Made by a program: the position numbers and the translations under genes
The notes under the pieces: generated by a model
Seen by the model: the letters and a program-made list of their open reading frames with translations, nothing else
Databases searched by the model: none
Told to the model about the DNA's origin: nothing
Shown: positions 1-5,762 of the stretch, one piece after another
Layout: each line of letters starts with the position of its first letter
How positions within the stretch are numbered: the first letter of the stretch is position 1
Origin: Anaerolineales bacterium
GTDB lineage: Bacteria; Chloroflexota; Anaerolineae; Anaerolineales; UBA11657
DNA length: 9,707 nt
Reading direction: 5' to 3'
Assembly (NCBI GenBank): GCA_947503585.1
Contig: CANNEJ010000040.1
Coordinates: forward strand, 1-9,707

Positions 1-480
1 CTGCGCTGCAGCCGGCAGCTGTGGCGCTGCACTTACATTCACGCCAAAGCCCAGCACCACCCACTCGCAGCGGTCGCCGGCAAAGCTGCTTTCCGCCAGC
101 ACGCCGCAAACTTTGCGGCCGCCCAGCAGCACATCGTTGGGCCACTTTAGCAGCGCATCTACCCGGGTGAGGGCCGTGATGGCGCGTTGCGCAGCCAGGC
201 CGCCCAGCAATGCCAAGTGCGCGGTGTGGGCTGCCGCCAGCGCCGGCCGCAAAATGACTGTTGCGGTGAGTGCGCTGCCCGGCGGCGCCAGCCAGTGGTT
301 GCCGGCACGGCCGCGGCCGGCAGTCTGCGCAGCGCTCACCACCAGCGTTCCAGCCGGGGAGCCGGCAGCCGCCAGCTGCTTGGCAACATCGTTTGTGGAG
401 CCGATGCTGTCAAACCAGTGCAGCGGATGGCCCAGTGCCTGGCCGGCCAGCGCTGCGTTAATCCCGTCCTCAGTGAACAT
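1..480 (-). CDS. birA: Biotin--[acetyl-CoA-carboxylase] ligase, C-terminus cut off by window edge
   Basis: Biotin-protein ligase activates biotin to biotinyl-AMP and transfers it to the lysine of the biotin carboxyl carrier protein, in the cytoplasm. The minus strand from the ATG at 480 reads 160 codons without a stop to base 1. Family motifs are in order: GSTND at 27-31, the biotin/adenylate loop GRGRAG at about 55-60 followed by W63, KWPNDVLL at 112-119 with the conserved Lys112 and Asp116, GRKVCGVLAE at 121-130, and GFGVNV at 144-149. The protein starts almost directly with the catalytic domain, so there is no N-terminal helix-turn-helix: a monofunctional (class I) ligase, not a repressor like E. 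coli BirA. The C-terminal SH3-like part lies outside the window. An in-frame stop just upstream (TGA at 486-484) fixes the ATG at 480. No Shine-Dalgarno is visible. The GNAT gene lies 50 bp upstream on the same strand. Confidence 0.93.
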   Translation of the reverse strand, partial: MFTEDGINAALAGQALGHPLHWFDSIGSTNDVAKQLAAAGSPAGTLVVSAAQTAGRGRAGNHWLAPPGSALTATVILRPALAAAHTAHLALLGGLAAQRAITALTRVDALLKWPNDVLLGGRKVCGVLAESSFAGDRCEWVVLGFGVNVSAAPQLPAAAQ

Positions 481-530
481 GAGTCATTGTTGCAAAAAGG
501 TGGTAGTGGCATGAACCAACTGGCGCAGCC

Positions 531-983
531 CTAAGCGCCACGGGCCATAACCACGATGCGGCCACGTTTGACAGAGCGCGGTGCCACAAGCGCCAGCACG
601 CGCATCAGTCGCTTAAAGTAGGGTGGCAAGCCCGGCAGCGCCACCACTGCGAAGCCCAGGCGCAGGTAGTAGGCCACAAGTTTGTCCGTGCACATCAAGT
701 GCAGTGCAGCCGGGTGGCGGGCGATGCAATCTGCAACCAGTTGGGCGCCAATCGCGCGGCCGCGCCAGTCTCGTTCCACTGCAAGTGAGGCCAGCTCGAC
801 GGTGCCATCGCGGTGCACCTTGAGCTGGACACAGCCGATAATTTTTGAATCAGCGACTGCAACTGTAAACCGGCGCCAGCGCAGCCCCAGGCGGTTTATG
901 CGCGCACGCCGAATAACAGCGCGAATGCGGCGCATGTCCCGTGGTTGTGCCGCGCGCAGCACAATTTGTGTTTCAGCGCTCAT
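531..983 (-). CDS. GNAT-family N-acetyltransferase
   Basis: A 150-residue single-domain GNAT protein, expected to move an acetyl group from acetyl-CoA to an amine; the substrate cannot be read from sequence. Visible family features are the N-terminal IVLRAAQPRDMRRI strand-helix (about 7-20), beta-strand IIGCVQLKV (48-56), motif A with ELASLAVERDWRGRAIGAQLV (63-83; the R-G-R-A-I-G-A pyrophosphate-binding loop at 74-80) and the C-terminal YYLRLGF (105-111) typical of motif B. The protein is notably basic, with many Arg residues. It lies 50 bp upstream of birA in the same direction, so the two may share a transcript; its own upstream neighbour, HU, ends in a strong terminator. No SD precedes the ATG; a TAAACT hexamer (995-990) ends 6 nt before it. 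It resembles the N-acetylglutamate synthase-like/ArgA-type small GNATs, but that is not proof of function. Confidence 0.85.
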   Translation of the reverse strand: MSAETQIVLRAAQPRDMRRIRAVIRRARINRLGLRWRRFTVAVADSKIIGCVQLKVHRDGTVELASLAVERDWRGRAIGAQLVADCIARHPAALHLMCTDKLVAYYLRLGFAVVALPGLPPYFKRLMRVLALVAPRSVKRGRIVVMARGA

Positions 984-1031
984 CCACTTAGTTTACAGGG
1001 GTTGCGGGTTACGCCGGCCAGACAGGTTAAA

Positions 1032-1067
1032 ACAAAAACGGACCGCGCTTTTGCAGTCCGTTTTTGT
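1032..1067 (-). terminator. Intrinsic terminator after the HU gene (bidirectional palindrome)
   Basis: A perfect 12-bp inverted repeat, ACAAAAACGGAC (1032-1043) and GTCCGTTTTTGT (1056-1067), around a 12-nt loop. Read on the minus strand it is a hairpin whose 3' arm contains five T, 22 nt after the HU stop codon. The A-tract/T-tract symmetry means it could also stop plus-strand transcription, but no plus-strand gene lies to its left. Confidence 0.85.
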
Positions 1068-1089
1068 GCAGGGTTGCAGGGTTCGTCTT

Positions 1090-1407
1090 TTAGACGGCGT
1101 CTTTCAGCACCTTGAGCACGCGCGCCTTCACAACGTTGCGCGCGGGCTTTGCCTTTACTTCCATCATTTCCCCCGGCTTGAAGGGGTTTGCGCGGACACC
1201 AGCGGGGCTGGCCGCCTTGATGGTCACGCTCAGCTTGACCATGCCGGGCACCACAAACAGGCCCGGTCCCTTCTTTCCCAGTTCCTGGTGGGCAAGTTCG
1301 CCAAGCGCACCCATTACATGGGTCACCTGTGATTTGCTCAGGCCCGTCTTTTCTGCGACGAGCGCAGTAAGCTGGGATTTGTTCAACGGTTTCTTTGCAT
1401 CTGCCAT
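1090..1407 (-). CDS. HU-family DNA-binding protein, atypical arm
   Basis: A 105-residue nucleoid-associated protein that should bind and bend DNA as a dimer. The N-terminal half (NKSQLTALVAEKTGLSKSQV, 9-28, then the MGALGELAHQEL helix) matches the HU/IHF helical dimerisation body. The C-terminal half has the strand FVVPGMVKLSV (51-61), the DNA-clasping arm with NPFKPGE at 74-80, and the conserved end KAKPARNVVKARVLKVLKDAV. The canonical HU arm reads RNPxTGE; here it is ANPFKPGE and the usual GFG/R-x-R pattern before it is changed. That resembles the divergent HU group with 'PGLxKLxV' and 'AKPARxVVKARPxKxxKD' signatures. The start at 1407 is chosen because AAGGAG (1419-1414) lies 6 nt upstream; an earlier in-frame ATG at 1446 would bypass this SD. 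A single-gene unit with its own probable promoter and terminator. Confidence 0.92.
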   Translation of the reverse strand: MADAKKPLNKSQLTALVAEKTGLSKSQVTHVMGALGELAHQELGKKGPGLFVVPGMVKLSVTIKAASPAGVRANPFKPGEMMEVKAKPARNVVKARVLKVLKDAV

Positions 1408-1413
1408 GATTAT

Positions 1414-1419
1414 CTCCTT
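1414..1419 (-). promoter_or_regulatory. Shine-Dalgarno of the HU gene
   Basis: The minus strand reads AAGGAG, then 6 nt (ATAATC), then ATG at 1407. This decides the start of HU. It is the only strong SD among the minus-strand genes of the window. Confidence 0.85.
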
Positions 1420-1436
1420 GGACTGAATCTGCCTAG

Positions 1437-1465
1437 ATTCTTGCACATCTTGGATTTTTGCGCAA
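1437..1465 (-). promoter_or_regulatory. Candidate promoter of the HU gene
   Basis: On the minus strand, TTGCGC (1465-1460) and AAGAAT (1442-1437) are separated by exactly 17 nt, and TGC precedes the -10 as an extended -10. The region is clearly more AT-rich than its surroundings. It would give a leader of roughly 25 nt containing the SD. The -35 matches consensus only in TTG, so this is a moderate call. Confidence 0.4.
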
Positions 1466-1487
1466 GGGGTAAATGGGGGAAAATTTT

Positions 1488-1526
1488 GGGGGCTGGCTGC
1501 CCCCTAAAAAGCAGGGCTGCCAGCCC
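1488..1526 (-). terminator. Tandem hairpins ending the rnhA operon
   Basis: Two adjacent hairpins lie between rnhA and HU. The first met by minus-strand polymerase is GGGCT/AGCCC (1526-1522 with 1518-1514, 3-nt loop), followed after TGC by TTTTT (1510-1506), an intrinsic terminator. Directly after it is GGGGGC/GCCCCC (1504-1499 with 1493-1488, 5-nt loop), followed by AAAATTTT. Both lie between the rnhA stop and the HU promoter, so they most likely insulate HU from the upstream operon. Confidence 0.65.
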
Positions 1527-1579
1527 GAAACTGCAGCTGCGTGCGGTAGAGCGCCTGTGCACGCACCTTAAACGCCTAA

Positions 1580-2011
1580 TTAATTGGGGATTGCAGCGCG
1601 CGCCAGTTGGTCCACCCTTTCATTGCGCGGGTCTCCATTGTGCCCGCGCACCCACAGCCATTGCACGGTATGGCGTTTTTCCGCGTCTAACAGCTGTTCC
1701 CACAGGTCGCGGTTGGCAACGGGTTTGCGTGCCTGCGTGCGCCAGTTTTTTTTCTGCCAATTGGCAAGCCATTCTGTAATTCCGCGCTGCAAGTATTCAG
1801 AGTCCGTGCTGACGCGCACGGCGCTCGGCGCCGGCAGCGCGCGCAGCGCCTCAATTACTGCGGTCAGCTCCATGCGGTTGTTGGTGGTTTGGCGTTCGCC
1901 GCCATATACCGTGCGGGCACTGCCACCACCTTCAATCAGCGCAGCCCAGCCGCCCGGGCCGGGGTTCGGGTCACAGGCGCCGTCGCTATAAATTGTCACC
2001 GCGGGCAGCAT
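1580..2011 (-). CDS. rnhA: Ribonuclease HI
   Basis: Degrades the RNA strand of RNA/DNA hybrids (R-loops, replication primers) in the cytoplasm with two metal ions. The 143-residue product has all catalytic residues at the same numbers as the E. coli enzyme: Asp10 (YSDGACDPNPGPGGW), Glu48 (NNRMEL), Asp70 (STDSEY), His124 (VRGHNG) and Asp134 (ERVDQLA). The basic substrate-handling stretch (WQKKNW, QARKPVANRDLW, about 85-104) is also present, so the protein is complete and probably active. The start is the ATG at 2011, which places Asp10 correctly; an upstream in-frame ATG at 2158 would add 49 residues unlike RNase H and lies inside the upstream gene. It starts 19 nt after the stop of the HhH/TM protein with no SD, so it is probably translated from the same message. 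Confidence 0.97.
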   Translation of the reverse strand: MLPAVTIYSDGACDPNPGPGGWAALIEGGGSARTVYGGERQTTNNRMELTAVIEALRALPAPSAVRVSTDSEYLQRGITEWLANWQKKNWRTQARKPVANRDLWEQLLDAEKRHTVQWLWVRGHNGDPRNERVDQLARAAIPN

Positions 2012-2030
2012 GCTGTGGCGGGCGTTGCGC

Positions 2031-4085
2031 TTAGGGCAGCACAGTTGTGGCGGCCATGTTATCCCAGGCCACAACCAGGTCTGCCGTTTCCACGGCGCGC
2101 GCGTAAACGCCAAAGTTGCCAAGCGGCGCGATGGAGAGATTGCGCACCACCATCTCATCGACGCGGTTGCCGTTTACGTAGAGCGCGTACGAGTCGCCCA
2201 CCAGCAGCACACCCACGCGGAATGTGCCGGAGCCGGCGGGCACCAATGGCGATTGCTTTGCGCGCAGTAGTTGATCGTCGCCCTTCACGCGCACGAAGAA
2301 ACGGTAGCCGCCTTCGCAGGTGATGGTGACCGCAAAGAAGCTGTTCTTGTCCGACTGGAAGACGAGACCATAGTTGTCTTTGGCCCGGCAAGGGCCAACG
2401 CGGATATCGCTGTCGTAATAAAAGTTGCGGCCACTGACGGTGTATTTGGGGCCGGCCGACCAGTAATGCGCGCTCTTTTCAATGAACTTAACTTGTAGTG
2501 CACCGTCCACGTAAGCGGACTCGGCAAAAGTGCGCAGTCCTTTGCCCCATGTGAAGGCGGCTGGGTCGAAGTTCTCCGTCCACAATGAAGCGCCCAGCGC
2601 AAATGGCAGCTGTGGTGTTGCGATGGGCGTGGGTACCACAGTGGGTGCAGGTGTTGCGGTGGGCAATGCCGTTGGCACCAAGGTGGCAGTGGGAATTTCA
2701 GTGGGCGCAAGCGTGGCCGTCGGCAGGGGCAGCGCAGTGGCGGCGGGTGCGCTGGTTGCGGGCGGCTGCACAGCAGTGCTGGTGATGGCAGGCGCGGCAG
2801 CAGCTGTGGCCGGCACAGTTTCCGCAGCGGCTTGCATTGGGGCAGCGCCGGCGGGCTCCCGGGTCAAAAACCACGCGGTGCCCGCGCCCACAGCTGCCAC
2901 CAACAAGAGGGTTGCACCCACAGCCCACGCCACGGGAAGGCCGCGCCTGCGCCGGCGTGTGCCTTGCCCCGGGCGTGCCTCGGGCATTGGCTCGTCGGCA
3001 TTCACCATGCGCACTGTGCGGGGTCCTGTCGGCGCTTGGGCTTCAGCCAAAAGATCTTCTGCGCCAGGCACCTCTTCAGTTTCAAATGTAGTAACAACCG
3101 GTTCCGCGCGTTTCAGGCGGTTGCGCAGCGTCCATTCCGGCAGCGCGCGCTTGTCGCCGGCAGCGCGCAGAAACTGCGGCAGTTCGCCATCGTCCGTTGC
3201 ATCTGAGCCCACCTGCATGCCGGGATCCGGCGCGGGCACTGCAACGGGCGATACATAATCCGGAAAAGCGGGGCTCGTTTCCGTGCCGGCGGCGGGTGTA
3301 GCTTCAGTGACTGCTGCGTTGGCGGGCTTTGCCGGCATTGCTTCCAGCCACATCGGCATTACCGGAATCTCCGGCAGCGCGGCCTGCGGCGTGCTGGCCA
3401 CGTCCTCCACTGGCGCAATCGGCGCCGGCGCAGCCACAAAAACATAATCGAAGAGCAGCTGGTACTGCGCGCTTGTAATTGCGGGCAGGCGGCGCAGGTC
3501 TGGCACAGAAGCAAACGGCCGCCCGTCCAGGATGGCAAGCGCAAGGTCAGCCGTCATGCCGGGCAGTTCCAGCAGTGCGCGCGGGCCGCCGCTGTTGAGG
3601 TCAAAGTTTGCAGTGTGCCCGGCCGGCGCTGCTTTTGCCACGCGTAAATAATCGCGCAGCTGGTGGTAAAGCTTTTCGCCAATGCCCGGCAGCGCCAGCA
3701 GCTCCGGCAGGCTTTGAAATGGGCGCGCCAGCAGAATCTGCTCGGCCAGCGTCAGGCGCATCATGGGCAGGCGCATCAGCTCGGCCATGGTTGCGGAGTT
3801 CACATCCAGCCGGCCGCTGCGGTCGGCTGCGCCGAGATCCGCTGCCGCCGGCATTGCGGTTTGCCCTTCCACTTCGGTTTCCGTCTGCTGCCCCACTTGC
3901 AGCAGCGGGCGCAATACATGAAAGAGCTTCTCGCCCACGCCCGGCACGTTGCGCAGCGCGCGCACACTGCGGTACGGGCGCGCGCGCACTATTTCGCCCG
4001 CCAAAGATTCGCCCACGCGCGGCAATCGCACCAGCTCGGCCATCGTCGCCGTGTTCAAGTCAATCCGCTGCCCGCGCGGCTTCAT
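2031..4085 (-). CDS. HhH(ComEA-like)3 - TM - Pro/Thr linker - external jelly-roll-like domain protein
   Basis: A 684-residue membrane protein of unknown function. Three ComEA-type helix-hairpin-helix units occupy about 8-64 (IDLNTATMAELVRLP..., VPGVGEKL), 93-149 (LDVNSATMAELMRLP..., LPGIGEKL) and 161-218 (FDLNSGGPRALLELP..., the second hairpin degenerate, PAITSAQ). HhH units bind DNA backbone non-specifically. A 150-residue linker leads to RRRRR (377-381) and one membrane span (about 384-407). A Pro/Thr/Ala linker (about 410-492) follows, then a beta-rich domain (about 496-680; NFYYDSDIRV, NYGLVFQSD, ALYVNGNRV, AWDNM) like the LamG/DUF1080-type concanavalin-fold domains common in Chloroflexota. 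There is no N-terminal signal, and positive charge precedes the span, so HhH is predicted cytoplasmic and the C-domain outside. Cys566 and Cys590 match a Cys pair in the paralogue. Its ATG overlaps the stop of that paralogue (ATGA), indicating translational coupling; rnhA follows 19 nt later. Confidence 0.85.
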   Translation of the reverse strand: MKPRGQRIDLNTATMAELVRLPRVGESLAGEIVRARPYRSVRALRNVPGVGEKLFHVLRPLLQVGQQTETEVEGQTAMPAAADLGAADRSGRLDVNSATMAELMRLPMMRLTLAEQILLARPFQSLPELLALPGIGEKLYHQLRDYLRVAKAAPAGHTANFDLNSGGPRALLELPGMTADLALAILDGRPFASVPDLRRLPAITSAQYQLLFDYVFVAAPAPIAPVEDVASTPQAALPEIPVMPMWLEAMPAKPANAAVTEATPAAGTETSPAFPDYVSPVAVPAPDPGMQVGSDATDDGELPQFLRAAGDKRALPEWTLRNRLKRAEPVVTTFETEEVPGAEDLLAEAQAPTGPRTVRMVNADEPMPEARPGQGTRRRRRGLPVAWAVGATLLLVAAVGAGTAWFLTREPAGAAPMQAAAETVPATAAAAPAITSTAVQPPATSAPAATALPLPTATLAPTEIPTATLVPTALPTATPAPTVVPTPIATPQLPFALGASLWTENFDPAAFTWGKGLRTFAESAYVDGALQVKFIEKSAHYWSAGPKYTVSGRNFYYDSDIRVGPCRAKDNYGLVFQSDKNSFFAVTITCEGGYRFFVRVKGDDQLLRAKQSPLVPAGSGTFRVGVLLVGDSYALYVNGNRVDEMVVRNLSIAPLGNFGVYARAVETADLVVAWDNMAATTVLP
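2616..2705 (-). repeat. In-frame 3 x 30-bp Pro-Thr repeat in the extracytoplasmic linker
   Basis: Residues 461-490 of the 684-residue protein form three 10-residue units of the type PTxxPTATxx (PTEIPTATLV, PTALPTATPA, PTVVPTPIAT), preceded by a partial PTATL unit. On the plus strand this appears as recurring 'gtgggcg/ggtggg' blocks. Such stretches are extended, often O-glycosylated stalks that hold a domain away from the membrane. Slippage could change copy number between strains. Confidence 0.7.
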
Positions 4086-5722
4086 GATGCTCTAAGTTCC
4101 CATGCGCCCGCGTCATCAAAGTACACCTGCAGCCCGGGGTTGCCGTCCGTCTTCGCAAAGAATCCAAAGAAGCCGGCGGCCACGGTTCCGTCATTCACGC
4201 TGCCCACGCGTAGGTCATTCACGTAGAACTTCAGATCCGCGCCCTGTGCATGCACGCCCAGCAAGTTTTGCTTGTTGCCGGTTAATACGGCGGCATTGGC
4301 GGTGAAGTCTGCAAGCACACTGTATTCGCCGTTGCTGCGCCGCAACACGCGGTACTCGCCACTGCATGAAACGCCAAACAGATAGAGGTTGGCATCATCC
4401 TGATAGCGGAACACCAGGCCGTAGTAATCGCCGGTGGTGCAGTTGCGCGGCTCCACCGTACCCTGAAAATAAAAGTTTGCGCCGCGAAACGCGTTTACGC
4501 TCCAGCTGATGGCTGGTGCTTGCGTCAGGCTAATCTGCAGACGGTCCTGTGCAATCTCAATCGTCGAATCATTGTTCGTTCCGGTTTGGGTCCAAAAGTC
4601 GCCCGGCGCAAATATCTCGGTGAACAACAGTTTGCCAATGTCGGCTTGGGAAAGCGGAGCGTCGTCGGCTGGCTTGACAATTACCGGCGCGGTGCTTGTG
4701 GGCGCAACAGTAACCGGCGTGGCCGGCGCGTTGGAGGTTTCTGCCGGCTTGACGGCAACTGCCGGCGCCGGAGGCGGCGCATCAGTTGACACGCTAACGG
4801 GCTGCGCAGCGGCTGCCACGGCTGCCGCTGCCGGCCCAAATTGCAGCCAGTCTGCATAGTGCAGCCCAAGCGCTGCTGCCAGCAGCAGCGCAGCAAACGC
4901 CCAGCCGGAGAAAAATACCGGCAGCCGGCGGCGGATTTCCCGCCGCACTTCCATTTGATGCTCGGCCAGCGAGAACTGCACGTCCTGCACTTGCAGTGCG
5001 CCCGGCGCACCCACTACGACCTCGGGGTACTCCTGCAGCGTCACCCATTCTTCTTCCGTGAGCACATCCACCGTCGGCGCTTCCGGGCGCGGACCGGCGG
5101 GCGCAGCGGTTGGTTTGGGTGCCGCGGGCTTGGAAGCGCGCAGGCGTTGTGCGCGTTGCTGGGCGGCGTGCAGTGCGTCGAACACGGGATGTGCCACGCG
5201 CTCGGGTGTTTGTGGCTCTGGCTGCACCTCTGGCGCGGGCGGCGGCGTGGCCGGAGCTGGCGCAGCGCTGGTAGTGGCGGCCGGGTTTGGCACCCGGACT
5301 TCTGGCTTGGGTGGTGGCACTATTCTGACGCGTGGCGCCACGCCGTCCATGCTAAGCAATGTGCGCTTTTGCAGCGCGATCAATGCGGCAGCGTTCACGC
5401 CCTTCACGAGCGACACCTCGGAAAAGTTTTCGAACGGGCGCTCCGCAACCAGGCGCTCAGCAAGCTTGTGGCCCACACCGGGCACAGCTTGCAGCGCGCG
5501 CAGGTCGCACGTGTTCAAGTTCACGCGCGCGGGCGGCACCACCTCCGCCACTGCACGCAGCTCGCGCAGCGTTTTGGCGCCAAACCCCGGCATCATTTTT
5601 AGTTCGGCAAAGTCCCAAAAAGGGCGCGCTTGCATTATTTGATCTGCTTTGCGCGCATCCAAGTTAGCTGCGCCCAGGAGCGTGGCAAGATCGGCGGTGT
5701 TTAAATCAACCAAGGGAGACAT
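4082..5722 (-). CDS. HhH(ComEA-like)2 - TM - linker - external jelly-roll-like domain protein
   Basis: A 546-residue paralogue of the next gene with the same domain order. Two ComEA-type HhH units lie at about 5-60 (VDLNTADLATLL..., MPGFGAKTL) and 66-122 (VNLNTCDLRALQ, VPGVGHKLAERLV). A Pro/Ala-rich linker with a charged helix (about 180-198) follows, then basic RREIRRR (260-266), one membrane span (about 269-289), a second Pro/Ala/Val linker (about 296-360) and a beta-rich domain (about 367-545; NFYFQGTV, DYYGLVFRYQDD, LKFYVNDLRV, VYFDDAGAWEL). Topology is predicted N-in, C-out. Cys428 and Cys453 match Cys566/Cys590 of the paralogue and could form a disulfide outside. It begins 40 bp after the C39-like peptidase and overlaps the next gene by 4 nt. 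No SD precedes the ATG. A ComEA competence role is unlikely because the HhH part would be on the wrong side of the membrane. Confidence 0.85.
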   Translation of the reverse strand: MSPLVDLNTADLATLLGAANLDARKADQIMQARPFWDFAELKMMPGFGAKTLRELRAVAEVVPPARVNLNTCDLRALQAVPGVGHKLAERLVAERPFENFSEVSLVKGVNAAALIALQKRTLLSMDGVAPRVRIVPPPKPEVRVPNPAATTSAAPAPATPPPAPEVQPEPQTPERVAHPVFDALHAAQQRAQRLRASKPAAPKPTAAPAGPRPEAPTVDVLTEEEWVTLQEYPEVVVGAPGALQVQDVQFSLAEHQMEVRREIRRRLPVFFSGWAFAALLLAAALGLHYADWLQFGPAAAAVAAAAQPVSVSTDAPPPAPAVAVKPAETSNAPATPVTVAPTSTAPVIVKPADDAPLSQADIGKLLFTEIFAPGDFWTQTGTNNDSTIEIAQDRLQISLTQAPAISWSVNAFRGANFYFQGTVEPRNCTTGDYYGLVFRYQDDANLYLFGVSCSGEYRVLRRSNGEYSVLADFTANAAVLTGNKQNLLGVHAQGADLKFYVNDLRVGSVNDGTVAAGFFGFFAKTDGNPGLQVYFDDAGAWELRAS

Positions 5723-5733
5723 GAATTTTCAGA

Positions 5734-5742
5734 ATTTTAGCA
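5734..5742 (-). promoter_or_regulatory. Candidate extended -10 element (TGCTAAAAT) before the 546-residue HhH protein
   Basis: The minus strand reads TGC then TAAAAT, ending 11 nt before the ATG at 5722. No -35 match is visible at normal spacing, but a perfect palindrome GCAGCCGGCTGC (5746-5757) sits just upstream. If used, the leader would be only about 4-5 nt. It would be an internal promoter separating the HhH pair plus rnhA from the peptidase. Confidence 0.3.
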
Positions 5743-5762
5743 CCCGCAGCCGGCTGCAGGGC

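Noticed and set aside
2012..2158. 49-residue N-terminal extension of RNase HI from ATG 2158
   Set aside because: It overlaps the end of the preceding gene, has no family similarity, and starting at 2011 gives exact E. coli numbering of the catalytic residues.
2530..3258. Plus-strand frame with repeating VGxxVAVG-like residues
   Set aside because: It is the reverse reading of the Pro/Thr/Ala linker of the 684-residue protein, and the periodicity comes from that repeat.
2031..4085. Calling the HhH proteins ComEA competence proteins
   Set aside because: ComEA has an N-terminal anchor with HhH outside; here the span comes after HhH, and no comEC or comF is present.
4841..5602. Long plus-strand open frame (253 codons) opposite the 546-residue HhH protein
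   Set aside because: It lies wholly antisense to a gene with clear domains; its translation is low-complexity Arg/His/Gly-rich with no motif and no SD.
5746..5757. Palindrome GCAGCCGGCTGC as a terminator after the peptidase gene
   Set aside because: It has no T tract and would have a very small loop; GCCGGC palindromes are frequent throughout the window.
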